Of a stretch of 64,000 bases of DNA, positions 7,358-15,718 are shown piece by piece. The notes under the pieces were generated by a model, which had not been told where the DNA came from, made no database searches, and was given only the letters and a program-made list of their open reading frames with translations. The stretch's first letter is position 1, and every line of letters starts with the position of its first letter. This DNA is from CAZKBP01 sp964551015. GTDB lineage: Bacteria; Bacteroidota; Bacteroidia; Cytophagales; Microscillaceae. A program made the translations under genes and the position numbers. Location of the stretch: contig CAZKBP010000018.1 of the NCBI GenBank assembly GCA_964551015.1, positions 45,388-109,387 on the forward strand, read 5' to 3'.

Positions 7358-9481
7358 TTACTCATAGACTTTTACTTCGGCTAAATCTATCTCGGTAGCA
7401 GGCACGAAGCTCAGGGCGGCTCCTCCCCCTGCGGCTAGTGATAGCTTGATCTTGGTATTTTTATCCACGATAAATTCTTCAATTTCCATCGCCAGCGGGT
7501 TCTCGTCCCAATGTGCATCCGCCGCGTCTCGGTAAAAAGTTGCCTTGTATTTTTGTCCCTCTTTCAAGAAATCCAAAGTTAGATCTAGTTCACGGGCATT
7601 TTCGTCCGTAATACTCCCTAAAAACCAACGTTCGCCACCTCGCTCTTGCCGGGCAATCGTTACGAAATCGCCTACTTCTCCGTTGAGCACTTTGGATTGT
7701 TCCCAATCCACGGCCACATCACGAATGAAACCCAAGGCTGGCTTTCCTTCATAATGCTCTGGCAAATCTGCGGCCATTTGCACCGGACTGTAAATAACGA
7801 CATAGAGTGCCAATTGGTGAGCCAGCGTGGTATTGACCTGCTCTTTTTCCTTGTATTCATCAAATTTGATATTGAAAATCCCTGGGGTAAAATCAATCGG
7901 GCCTGCCAGCATCCGCGTAAAAGCCACAATAGGCAAATGCTCGGGCGGATTCAAATCTACACTCCAAGCATTGAACTCCTGCCCGCGTAGCCCTTCTCGG
8001 GCAATCACATTGGGGTAAGTACGCCGAATGCCCGTGGCTTTGATGGGTTCATGCGCGTTGACAGCTACTTGGTGCTTGGCTGCCGTCTCGACCGCTTTGC
8101 GGTAATGATTGACCATGAATTGCCCGTGATGAAACTCTCCTCTGGGAATAATTTTGCCCACGTAGCCCGTCTTGACAGCATGAATTCCGAGGTCTTCACA
8201 GAGTTGGAAGGCAAGCTCCATTTGCTGATTGTAGGTATTGACTGCGGCTGAGGTTTCGTGGTGCATAATGACTTGCACGCCTTTTTCTCTGCCATAGCGC
8301 ACTACTTCTTTGATATCGTAGTCGTCGTAGTTTGTCACAAAATCAAATACTCCCTCGCGGTCTTCTCCGAGCCAATCTTCCCAGCCCGTGTTCCAGCCTT
8401 CCACGAGTAAGCCCCCGATGTTGTTGGCGGCGGCAAAATCGATATAGCGTTTGGCATTTTCGGTGGTAGCGCCGTGCTTACCTCCTTCTTTTTTCCAGGT
8501 GCTTTTGCCAAGGTGCATTTCCCACCAGATTCCCACGTACTTCATGGGTGTAAACCAAGAAACATCTCCTAGTCGGTTGGGTTCGTTTAGATTAACGATA
8601 AGTTTGGACTCAATCAAGTCACCTGCTTTCTCGGCAATTTGCACGGTGCGCCAAGGCGTTACGAAAGGCAGCGTGCGCTTTACTTTGGAGCTATCAGGGG
8701 AGCCTACCAGTTCGCTTTGGAGCAGAAAAGTCTTGGTATCTACCTTTAAAGTCATATCTGAATAATCAGTCAAAGCTGCTTCGTGGAAGCTCAAGTGTAG
8801 GCCATTCTTGCCACGCATGGTTACGGGTGTGGCTACGGCATTTTCGGGGATATAGGTTTGAGCCAAATTGGGATGATCTCTCTTGGTGGTTGCATCAATT
8901 TCACTGAGTGGAGTGGTATTGTACAAATGTTCATAAATATCCCAGTCGCCCGGAATCCACCAACAAGTATAATCTTCGGTGAGTTGGAATTGCGTATTTT
9001 CATCCATTATCACGACTTCCTTGAAATTGGCTTGTTCAGGAAATTCGTAGCGAAAGCCCAGTCCATCGTCAAAGACTCGGAAGATAATATTCAGCTCTCG
9101 GGGATTTTCGCCTTTTTGTCTCAGGGCAATTTTTAGCTCCTGGTAGTGATTGCGTACTTCTCTCTGTTCGCCCCAAGGCATTTCCCAAGTATCGTCCACG
9201 GTGCTGCTGTCGGCAGCCATGATCTCGAAATTTTCTTGCAAAGGTTCGGCGTTTCTTAGCGCAAAGCCCAAGGTAGAGGTATCCAGGACGATCTGCCCCT
9301 GATGCAGGGCCGTGTAGGCAGGTTGCCCCGCTTCGGTTAAAAAGAATTGCACTTTGATTTTTTGATCGGGAGAACTGACGGTGTAGGATTGCTCAGTCGT
9401 GCCTGACCCGCCCTCGGACTGACAAGCCCAGAGGGCAAGCCCTAAGCAGAGCAAGCTTACCGCTTGTAAGATTCTGTTCAT
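7358..9481 (-). CDS. Glycoside hydrolase family 97 (SusB-like, predicted inverting alpha-glucosidase), lipoprotein
   Basis: 707 residues. A signal peptide ends in a lipobox (ALWAC, Cys20), so the protein is probably lipid-anchored. The GH97 layout follows: N-terminal beta-supersandwich (to about 300), catalytic barrel (about 305-570), C-terminal beta domain. Three acidic residues, Glu409 (MHHE), Glu478 (AHEP) and Glu502 (GQEF), have the same spacing (69 and 24 residues) as Glu439, Glu508 and Glu532 of Bacteroides SusB, the base pair and acid of the inverting branch. The retaining branch instead uses an Asp nucleophile. Likely substrates are alpha-glucosides such as malto-oligosaccharides. No susC/susD or other starch genes lie nearby, so it is outside any visible utilisation locus. 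Confidence 0.93.
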   Translation of the reverse strand: MNRILQAVSLLCLGLALWACQSEGGSGTTEQSYTVSSPDQKIKVQFFLTEAGQPAYTALHQGQIVLDTSTLGFALRNAEPLQENFEIMAADSSTVDDTWEMPWGEQREVRNHYQELKIALRQKGENPRELNIIFRVFDDGLGFRYEFPEQANFKEVVIMDENTQFQLTEDYTCWWIPGDWDIYEHLYNTTPLSEIDATTKRDHPNLAQTYIPENAVATPVTMRGKNGLHLSFHEAALTDYSDMTLKVDTKTFLLQSELVGSPDSSKVKRTLPFVTPWRTVQIAEKAGDLIESKLIVNLNEPNRLGDVSWFTPMKYVGIWWEMHLGKSTWKKEGGKHGATTENAKRYIDFAAANNIGGLLVEGWNTGWEDWLGEDREGVFDFVTNYDDYDIKEVVRYGREKGVQVIMHHETSAAVNTYNQQMELAFQLCEDLGIHAVKTGYVGKIIPRGEFHHGQFMVNHYRKAVETAAKHQVAVNAHEPIKATGIRRTYPNVIAREGLRGQEFNAWSVDLNPPEHLPIVAFTRMLAGPIDFTPGIFNIKFDEYKEKEQVNTTLAHQLALYVVIYSPVQMAADLPEHYEGKPALGFIRDVAVDWEQSKVLNGEVGDFVTIARQERGGERWFLGSITDENARELDLTLDFLKEGQKYKATFYRDAADAHWDENPLAMEIEEFIVDKNTKIKLSLAAGGGAALSFVPATEIDLAEVKVYE

Positions 9482-10001
9482 GGGTGTGTTTTTAATAGTT
9501 TAGCAATAATAATTTTCTCCTAAATAATTGCACTACAAGATAAAAAAGAAATGGATAAACTACATCTTGGTTTGAAAAGCGAGGCTAAAAACTTTTGCTA
9601 TTCAGGGTGCTTCGCAATAAGCACCTTGGCAGAGGGTAACAAGTGAGGGAATTACTTAAATTGACGGTATTGCTTGGAAGCTACCGCTCAGTGGACTATC
9701 GGGGGGGCAGTCCACGGGTTGGCTATTGGGAGTTATGCAAAAAATTTTGGTATCAATACCAACAAAGATATTCCCAGATACGTTCATAATGGCTGTAAAT
9801 ATTACATCCAAAAGGAGCCACTGATCTGTCTATAGCTATCTATCTATAGAGAGGTGAGTTTTTTACTTTTTGCCCAGCTTTCATTACTTCTTTCAAAAGG
9901 GGAGGCAATCTTCAGACATTCTTACAACGTTTCAGCTATACCCATTAGTATTAATATTTTGATCATCTATGTGTAATAGTATGGTATAAAATATTATTTT
10001 T
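9482..10001. other. Hairpin-rich intergenic region between two divergent genes
   Basis: 520 bp without a convincing reading frame. At least three inverted repeats stand close together: GGTGCTT/AAGCACC (9606-9625), GTGGACT/AGTCCAC around a C-containing G-run (9691-9715), and TTGGTAT/ATACCAA (9747-9762). A short run of CTAT repeats lies at about 9829-9849. The hairpin-bearing part (about 9580-9765) is richer in GC than the flanks. It does not match tmRNA, RNase P, SRP RNA or tRNA features that I know. It could be an unannotated structured RNA, a long 5' leader of GH97, or a decayed element. Confidence 0.4.
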
Positions 10002-12065
10002 ATGAATTTTAAAACATTAGGGGCAGTTTTCTTGGTGCTAACTTGCCTGAACTTGGGTTACACGCAAAACCCTGGAGGAATTTCTACTGAAATCCAGTTT
10101 TGGTTAAAAGCAGATGCAGGAGCCTTGCATGGAGGTTTTTCGGCCAATGATGGGCAAATGGTAGAAGAATGGGTAGATCAGTCAGGGGTGAGAACGAACC
10201 ACGCCACCATTGGAGCCGTTAGTGCTGGCTTCCCCACCTTTACTCCCGAAGGGCCGACTTTCAGGAACAATCCGGCTGATAATATCAACTATAATCCTGT
10301 ATTAGCATTTGATGGAGTAAACGACGGGCTTAATTTCGGGAATGATTATATCTTCTCGTCAGGAACAGGTGCTCAAGACGGGATGACATTTTTATTTGTG
10401 GCCAAAGCTGACCCAAGCACTGCAAAAGAGCGTCAGTATCTCATTGATTTTGGTCGCCGCCGAGGTGATACTACCATGGGAACCTATTCAGGCATGTATG
10501 GAGATGATTTTGTCCAAATACTATCCCCTTCGGTATCGCCTTTTAATGATGATACGCCTACTACCTTTTTTGGACAAACGGATAATACAGAGACAACCTT
10601 AGTCAGGTTCGTGTTTGATTTTGACTTTGAACGTCAAGAAATTTCACTCAATAGTAATAAGATTAACTTTTATCTTGAAGATAATACAACCTCTAGATTA
10701 ACTGCAGCTGAAATTCCTGATAGAGCTGCTGTTTATCAAAATAACCGAGGGCCTGTTACCATCGGTCGCCAATCCAGACAACGTGATTTGGATAGCAACA
10801 ATGGAAGACTGTTCCAAGGTAAAATCGCTGAGGTCATCGGATATAGTAAAAGGTATAATGCCATCGAGGCTTGGAAAATCGAGAGCTATTTGATGATTAA
10901 ATATGGCATTACCACGCACACCAACAGCTCACACGAACTAAACACTGGAGATTACTTGGCCTCGAATACTGCTCGAATTTGGGATTCACGAGCGACTGAC
11001 TTTGAATATAGGCATCACATTATTGGCATTGGAAGAGATGATGCATCAGGACTCGAGCAGAAACAGTCTCATACTGCCGATGACTCTATTAGAGTTTATC
11101 TAGGAGCGATTGCCCCCACGAACGCAGATAATCCTAATACGATTAACAATGATCTTTCCTTTATCGTAATCGGAGATGAAAATAGTAAATTACAATCCAA
11201 TGGCTCTATAGAAATGCCAGCTGGACTTTCTTCTCGCCTAGAAAGGGAGTGGAAAGTAACGAATACAAACTTTGTCAATAATTTTTCTTGGGATATCACT
11301 TTGAATGCCGAAGCTCTGGCGGCTGGGTTTGGCGAAGGTGATTTGAGACTACTGGTAGATGATGATGGTGATTTTAGCAATGCAATCGCTTATGCTTCTG
11401 GCGATCAAGGTATTAGCATTTCTTATTCCTCTGGTGTGATCTCGATCGGCGAAATACCTAACTCAATTATTCCTCAAAACAGTACAGCCTACATGACGAT
11501 CGCGTTATTCAATACTATTTTGCCGGTAGAGCTTTTGGATTTTACCGCAGAAGTGGTGGGAGATCGAGTATTCCTAGCATGGCAAACTTTATCCGAAATC
11601 AATCACGATTATTTTAGCATTGAAAGATCTGTGGATACCAGAAATTGGGAAGAAATACAAAAACTAAGAAAGCAAGAAAATACAGATAAACCCTCTCATT
11701 ATTCTCTTTATGACGAAGCCCCTCTAAAAGGCATTTCTTATTACCGTTTGAAGCAAACTGATTTTGACGGGCAGTACACTTATTCTAATATTAGAAGTAT
11801 CTATTTTCAGAGTCTTTCAGAAAGTCAAATCTTGATCTATGCAAACCCAACCGAAGATGAGTTCAAGATAAAAGGAATGGATCTGGAGGGGGAAGCTTTA
11901 ATCCAAATTTATTCTACCTCAGGACAGCTCATGTCAGAGCAGCACCTTGACATACAAGCTCTAAGGAATACCTCTTTTAGTACTTCTTCGTTAAGTTCTG
12001 GTTCATACATCATTCGTTGTTATCTTAGAGATCGTGTCTACACTAGTAAATTAATTGTAAGATAA
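10002..12065 (+). CDS. Secreted LamG-like protein with T9SS type A sorting domain
   Basis: 687 residues. An N-terminal signal peptide ends ...LGYTQ. The first part (about 25-290) resembles a concanavalin/LamG-like domain: FWLKADAG, then GVNDGLNFG, GMTFLFVAKA and FQGKIAEVIGYSK, as found in many Bacteroidota exoproteins. A middle part contains IIGIGRDDASGLEQKQS. A short fibronectin-like segment (LLDFTAEVVGDRVFLAW...YYRLKQTDFDG) precedes the last 75 residues, a type A T9SS sorting domain (ANPTEDEF...YSTSGQL...LSSGSYIIR...KLIVR). It should be exported by Sec, crossed to the surface by T9SS, and attached or released. The ligand is unknown. The repeat block begins 27 bp after the stop. Confidence 0.9.
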   Translation: MNFKTLGAVFLVLTCLNLGYTQNPGGISTEIQFWLKADAGALHGGFSANDGQMVEEWVDQSGVRTNHATIGAVSAGFPTFTPEGPTFRNNPADNINYNPVLAFDGVNDGLNFGNDYIFSSGTGAQDGMTFLFVAKADPSTAKERQYLIDFGRRRGDTTMGTYSGMYGDDFVQILSPSVSPFNDDTPTTFFGQTDNTETTLVRFVFDFDFERQEISLNSNKINFYLEDNTTSRLTAAEIPDRAAVYQNNRGPVTIGRQSRQRDLDSNNGRLFQGKIAEVIGYSKRYNAIEAWKIESYLMIKYGITTHTNSSHELNTGDYLASNTARIWDSRATDFEYRHHIIGIGRDDASGLEQKQSHTADDSIRVYLGAIAPTNADNPNTINNDLSFIVIGDENSKLQSNGSIEMPAGLSSRLEREWKVTNTNFVNNFSWDITLNAEALAAGFGEGDLRLLVDDDGDFSNAIAYASGDQGISISYSSGVISIGEIPNSIIPQNSTAYMTIALFNTILPVELLDFTAEVVGDRVFLAWQTLSEINHDYFSIERSVDTRNWEEIQKLRKQENTDKPSHYSLYDEAPLKGISYYRLKQTDFDGQYTYSNIRSIYFQSLSESQILIYANPTEDEFKIKGMDLEGEALIQIYSTSGQLMSEQHLDIQALRNTSFSTSSLSSGSYIIRCYLRDRVYTSKLIVR

Positions 12066-12091
12066 GCTATTTTCCATTTCCACGGTCTAAC

Positions 12092-12309
12092 CCAAACTGG
12101 CGCGCGTTTGTAATGCGTGCCAGCTTGGTGACAAAATGTGTATGGCGCGCGTTTGTAACGCGTGCCAGCTTGGGGGCGCGTTTGTAACGCGTGTCGCTCG
12201 CTCTTAGCCAAACTTCCGGCTCTGTCACCGCTTTTTGTCGCTCTCGCGCCAACGTTCATGGCAAATGAACCTAAGAAAAGGCACGCGTTGCAAACGCGCG
12301 CTAGTTTGG
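12092..12309. repeat. GC-rich repeat block A (one unit plus inverted end)
   Basis: The block starts with CCAAACTGGCGCGCGTTTG and ends with the inverted form (GGCACGCGTTGC...GCTAGTTTGG). Inside are further copies of the core GGCGCGCGTTTGTAACGCGTG, itself partly palindromic, and a shared segment running from about TTAGCCAAACTTCCGG to TTCATGGCAAATGAAC. It is one copy of the unit found twice in block B, with a different spacer after the first core. Small frames across it in every direction are products of the repeat and are not genes. Confidence 0.88.
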
Positions 12310-12855
12310 GGGGTATCTTTTGTACACTTCAATCCCTCTGTCACCCATAATCAAGAAATAATCGTTAGAAGATGAAAAACCTACAAATAAATATCCTTCA
12401 TAAGATAAAAGGGTAAGTTCAGGATAATACACACTACGTGTTCTAATATTAGAGATTTTTGGTGTTTTTATATTCCAGGATAATGGAAATACATCAAGCT
12501 CCCACCTTTTGTCTTCTGTAAGCAAATTCCCTCCTCCACCTCTTAGACCAAATATATTAACTGTTTCATTTCTGTGTTCTACATAGAAACTGACATTATC
12601 TTTCGAGATATAGTCATTCACATTATTTTCTAAATCTTCAAAGATTATCTCTCCTTTATCTTTATCAACTATGTAAATACCATCTAGACCAAACAATAGT
12701 ATATCATCATTACTCAGCCAGCCTACCCCAATATTTCCCGAAACTGAACAGTTATATTGGTAGAACCATTCACCACAAGACTTAGTCAGCGTGCTGTCTT
12801 CAATGTTGCTAAATAATTTGGCTTTATTAGCCTTTAAAATGCTACTTAATTTCAT
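12301..12855 (-). CDS. Orphan hypothetical protein in a repeat-bracketed cassette
   Basis: 184 residues, AT-rich compared with all neighbours. No signal peptide and no catalytic motif is visible. The sequence alternates short beta-like stretches with aromatic residues (e.g. GLDGIYIVDKDKGEIIF, SVYYPELTLLSYEGYLFVGF), suggesting a beta-propeller or sandwich-like fold as seen in small immunity- or SMI1-type cassette proteins; that is only a guess. The last two codons and the TAG stop are made by the inner edge of repeat block A (CCAAACTAG). The gene is the only one between blocks A and B. No family is recognised, and codon use suggests transfer. Confidence 0.6.
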   Translation of the reverse strand: MKLSSILKANKAKLFSNIEDSTLTKSCGEWFYQYNCSVSGNIGVGWLSNDDILLFGLDGIYIVDKDKGEIIFEDLENNVNDYISKDNVSFYVEHRNETVNIFGLRGGGGNLLTEDKRWELDVFPLSWNIKTPKISNIRTRSVYYPELTLLSYEGYLFVGFSSSNDYFLIMGDRGIEVYKRYPPN

Positions 12856-12895
12856 AATTTAAATCTCAAAAAATGATTAAGGATATAAGATTCTA

Positions 12896-13315
12896 CCAAA
12901 CTGGCGCGCGTTTGTAACGCGTGCCCTTGTCGGCAGCCCCGAGTGCCTATGCTGTGTATGGCGCGCGTTTGCAACGCGTGCCAGCTTGGGGGCGCGTTTG
13001 TAACGCGTGTCGCTCGCTCTTAGCCAAACTTCCGGTGCTGCCACCGCTTTTTGTTGCTCCCGCGCCAATGTTCATGGCAAATGAACCAAACTGGCGCGCG
13101 TTTGTAACGCGTGCCCTTGTCGGCAGCCCCGAGTGCCTATGCTGTGTATGGCGCGCGTTTGTAACACGTGCCAGCTTGGGGGCCCGTTTGTAACGCGTGC
13201 CGCTTGATCTTAGCCAAACTTCCGGTGCTGCCACCGCTTTTGGTCGCTCTCGCGCCAATGTTCATGGCAAATAAACCTAAGAAAAGGCACGCGTTGCAAA
13301 CGCGCGCCAGCTTGG
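12896..13315. repeat. GC-rich repeat block B (two tandem 190-bp units plus inverted end)
   Basis: Unit 1 runs from 12896 to 13085 and unit 2 from 13086; both start CCAAACTGGCGCGCG and share nearly every base through to TTCATGGCAAAT. Unit 2 is followed by AAGAAAAGGCACGCGTTGC... and ends GCGCGCCAGCTTGG at 13315, the inverted copy of the block start. The differences between the units are scattered point changes. Together with block A this gives three units, all in the same orientation, with an inverted terminal copy at the right end of each block. No transposase is nearby. Confidence 0.9.
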
Positions 13316-13341
13316 ACTGGGGTTCCGTACTTACAGGAGAT

Positions 13342-15687
13342 CTAAAAAGGATAGCCAATCGCCAGATTGAAGACAAAATTGTCTTTGAACCAAGGCCAAC
13401 TAAAATCTTGAATCACCCAGCGAGGTGAGGGAAAGGGCTGCCGCACGGGTATCCCAAAGTCAAAGCGCAAGACCAAGAGTGAAATATCTACTCTTAGACC
13501 AAAGCCCGTCCCGATGGCCATTTCTTCCAAAAAATCATCAAACTCAAATTCTCCACCCAAGCGATCTTCATCTTCGCGGAGAAGCCAGACATTCCCTACA
13601 TCCAAAAACAAAGCTCCTTTTAAATAAGAAAAAATATCAAAGCGATACTCAGTATTAAACTCTAAACGAATATCTCCCGCCTGACGCACAAAGCCCTGAT
13701 TTGCCAAGGTATCCCGAAAAGTACCCGGCCCTAGCGAACGCACCGGAAAAGCCCGCACGCTATTTGCCCCGCCCACGAAGTATTGCTTGAAGAAGGGAAG
13801 TGTCTCTGAATTGGCAAAAGGAATCCCTACTTGGGTCAAGAGGCGAGTGGCCAGGGTTTGCTTGGAACTGAAATTGAAATAATGCCGAAACTCGTTTTCA
13901 ATCCTAAAAAACTGGGAATAGGCCACCCCCAAGAGTTCATAGGGCCGCTCTCCCTGGTGGTTGCCCGAGAGGTTACTGGCCAGAGAAGCTAAGTTTCCTG
14001 CCGTTTCTAAGTAGCCACGGTAGTAAAAGTTATGCCTTTTTCTCTCCTCGAGTTGGTCATCTAAGGTGAATTCGTAATAAGTAGAAAGAATTAATTGATC
14101 GTCTAAGCTGAGGCCACTGAGGGTGTTGTCTACATCGGTTTCGGTGTTGCCATCTCTAAAGTTGGACTGCTGTAGGAGAATAGAAGCCGGGTAGAGCTTA
14201 TGTTTTTTGGTGGTAGTTTCGCGCCATTCGTAGCCAAAGTCTAGCTCGAAAGCATTGGTTTCTAAAATGGGCTGAAAGCGCGTAAGACGATAGGCTCCAC
14301 GAAGCTTGGTGTAGGGTGTGTACTGGTTGTAATGCTTTTCTAAATTGACAAAGGGCACCAAGAAATAGGGAAAATTTAGCTCGGCTGCGAACTCCAGCCA
14401 CCAAATATGATCTATGGTGGGCTGAGAAGTAAACTGCTGTTGATATCCGCCTCCCAATTGCAAGGACAAAAACTCACCCGCATGGAAGAGATTCCGGTTG
14501 CTGGCTTCTATCTGTAACTCCGGCCCGGCAAAGCCATTGGATTGGGTCTGCGCCTTCAACTCTACTTTGATATTGCGCCGTAGCTGGGGGGTGAGGAAAA
14601 GATTGGCATCCAAGACTTGTTGCTGGGTACTGTCTCTTCTCAAATCTAAATTCACAAATTTGAATAAGCCCAAACCTGCAAAACGCTTGAGGGTAATCTG
14701 TTGGTCTTCACGATTGTAAAGCTGACCTTTTTCTAAAAAAAGGGATCGCTCGAACATCTTAGGCCGATAGCGGTCAGGGCGATTGGTCACAATTACAAAG
14801 TCATTTTCGGGCAGAACGAGGGTATCGTTCTTTCTTTCTTTTCTTGGGTTGAGACGATAGTTGGGGTAAATTTGTATGTCATCAATGCGGTAGGTTTGTA
14901 AATTTTCTTGGGGAATATCTTCCTTCACGCCCAAGTAGAGATTGACTCGATGTGTTTTGCGAAGGGAGTCCAAGAGCAGAGCACTCTCGCGGGAGGCAGT
15001 TTCGGTATTTTGCTTCGTGGCACCCACGGTAGTATCGGCTTCGTAAATGATGGCTTCGGGAGAGAAGAAATAATAGCCTTGCTGTTTCAGGGCAGAATCA
15101 ATCCTTACCCTCTCGTTTTCAAAGCGACTCAGGTTGTAAGTTTGTCCCGTTTGCAAAAGGCTGTTTTTTTGCTGAGCGCGGATGGCTTGTTCCACGGGTG
15201 TATTTCCTTCTGGAAAAAAAATAGAATCAATAAGGTAGGGTTCGTTTAAGTAGACGGTATAGACCACCTCGATTCGTTGTTTTTTTTCTTCTTCTTCGCT
15301 AGAAACTTTGGCTAGGAAATGCCCCAGATTTTCTAAGCGATTCAGAATCAAATCTTTGGATCGCTCTACCTGTCTGGAGTCAAAGATGACGGGAGGTTCC
15401 CCTACTTTGTTGCGGAGCCAGTAGCGCAGTCCCTTGCCCTTGGGTTCGCCGGCGATATTGTAGGCCCATAGTTTGGCTCTGAGTCCTAAGAAAGTCTTAT
15501 TAGGTTTGGGTTCAATCACGGCATAGACTTCATCCTCCAGATTTTTTTGTAGCTCAAAATCGCCTTGCTTTTCAATTTTGACCTGTGCCCCCGTGTAGAG
15601 TAATTCGCCCTTACTCAGGTATTTGGTATTGGAGCAAGCCCAGTTGAGGCCAATTAAGCATAAAAATAAAAGGAGATGAAAACGCAT
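13342..15687 (-). CDS. tamL: TamA/TamL-like Omp85-family outer-membrane assembly lipoprotein
   Basis: The ATG at 15687 is chosen (781 residues). The frame is open further upstream into tamB, but only this start opens a signal peptide with a lipobox ending LNWAC. After POTRA-like repeats (about residues 25-330, e.g. LYLGVKEDI, YRIDDIQIYPNY) comes an Omp85/BamA-type 16-strand barrel to the C-terminus (YFVGGANSVRAFPVRSLGPG, LEFNTEYRFDIF, GTGFGLRVDISLLVLRFDFG). In the family TamA and TamB together insert or supply outer-membrane proteins or lipids. The Bacteroidota version is a lipoprotein, as here. It lies 31 bp after tamB on the same strand, so the pair forms one operon. Confidence 0.9.
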   Translation of the reverse strand: MRFHLLLFLCLIGLNWACSNTKYLSKGELLYTGAQVKIEKQGDFELQKNLEDEVYAVIEPKPNKTFLGLRAKLWAYNIAGEPKGKGLRYWLRNKVGEPPVIFDSRQVERSKDLILNRLENLGHFLAKVSSEEEEKKQRIEVVYTVYLNEPYLIDSIFFPEGNTPVEQAIRAQQKNSLLQTGQTYNLSRFENERVRIDSALKQQGYYFFSPEAIIYEADTTVGATKQNTETASRESALLLDSLRKTHRVNLYLGVKEDIPQENLQTYRIDDIQIYPNYRLNPRKERKNDTLVLPENDFVIVTNRPDRYRPKMFERSLFLEKGQLYNREDQQITLKRFAGLGLFKFVNLDLRRDSTQQQVLDANLFLTPQLRRNIKVELKAQTQSNGFAGPELQIEASNRNLFHAGEFLSLQLGGGYQQQFTSQPTIDHIWWLEFAAELNFPYFLVPFVNLEKHYNQYTPYTKLRGAYRLTRFQPILETNAFELDFGYEWRETTTKKHKLYPASILLQQSNFRDGNTETDVDNTLSGLSLDDQLILSTYYEFTLDDQLEERKRHNFYYRGYLETAGNLASLASNLSGNHQGERPYELLGVAYSQFFRIENEFRHYFNFSSKQTLATRLLTQVGIPFANSETLPFFKQYFVGGANSVRAFPVRSLGPGTFRDTLANQGFVRQAGDIRLEFNTEYRFDIFSYLKGALFLDVGNVWLLREDEDRLGGEFEFDDFLEEMAIGTGFGLRVDISLLVLRFDFGIPVRQPFPSPRWVIQDFSWPWFKDNFVFNLAIGYPF

Positions 15688-15718
15688 ATGCTCAGGTTTT
15701 ACCTTTTGTTCAAGTGGA

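Noticed and set aside
9829..9849. Phase-variable CTAT repeat
   Set aside because: Only three or so imperfect units and no reading frame or promoter that it would switch.
12038..12350. Several short frames across repeat block A (RYKRAPKLARVTNAR-type peptides)
   Set aside because: They translate the palindromic repeat core in different frames and both strands; the same peptides recur at every repeat copy.
12092..13315. CRISPR array
   Set aside because: The repeats are long, irregularly spaced, palindromic in core and have near-identical sequence between them rather than unique spacers; no cas genes are near.
12877..13428. Five overlapping short frames in repeat block B
   Set aside because: Same reason: repeat-derived, no start signals, and mutually overlapping on both strands.
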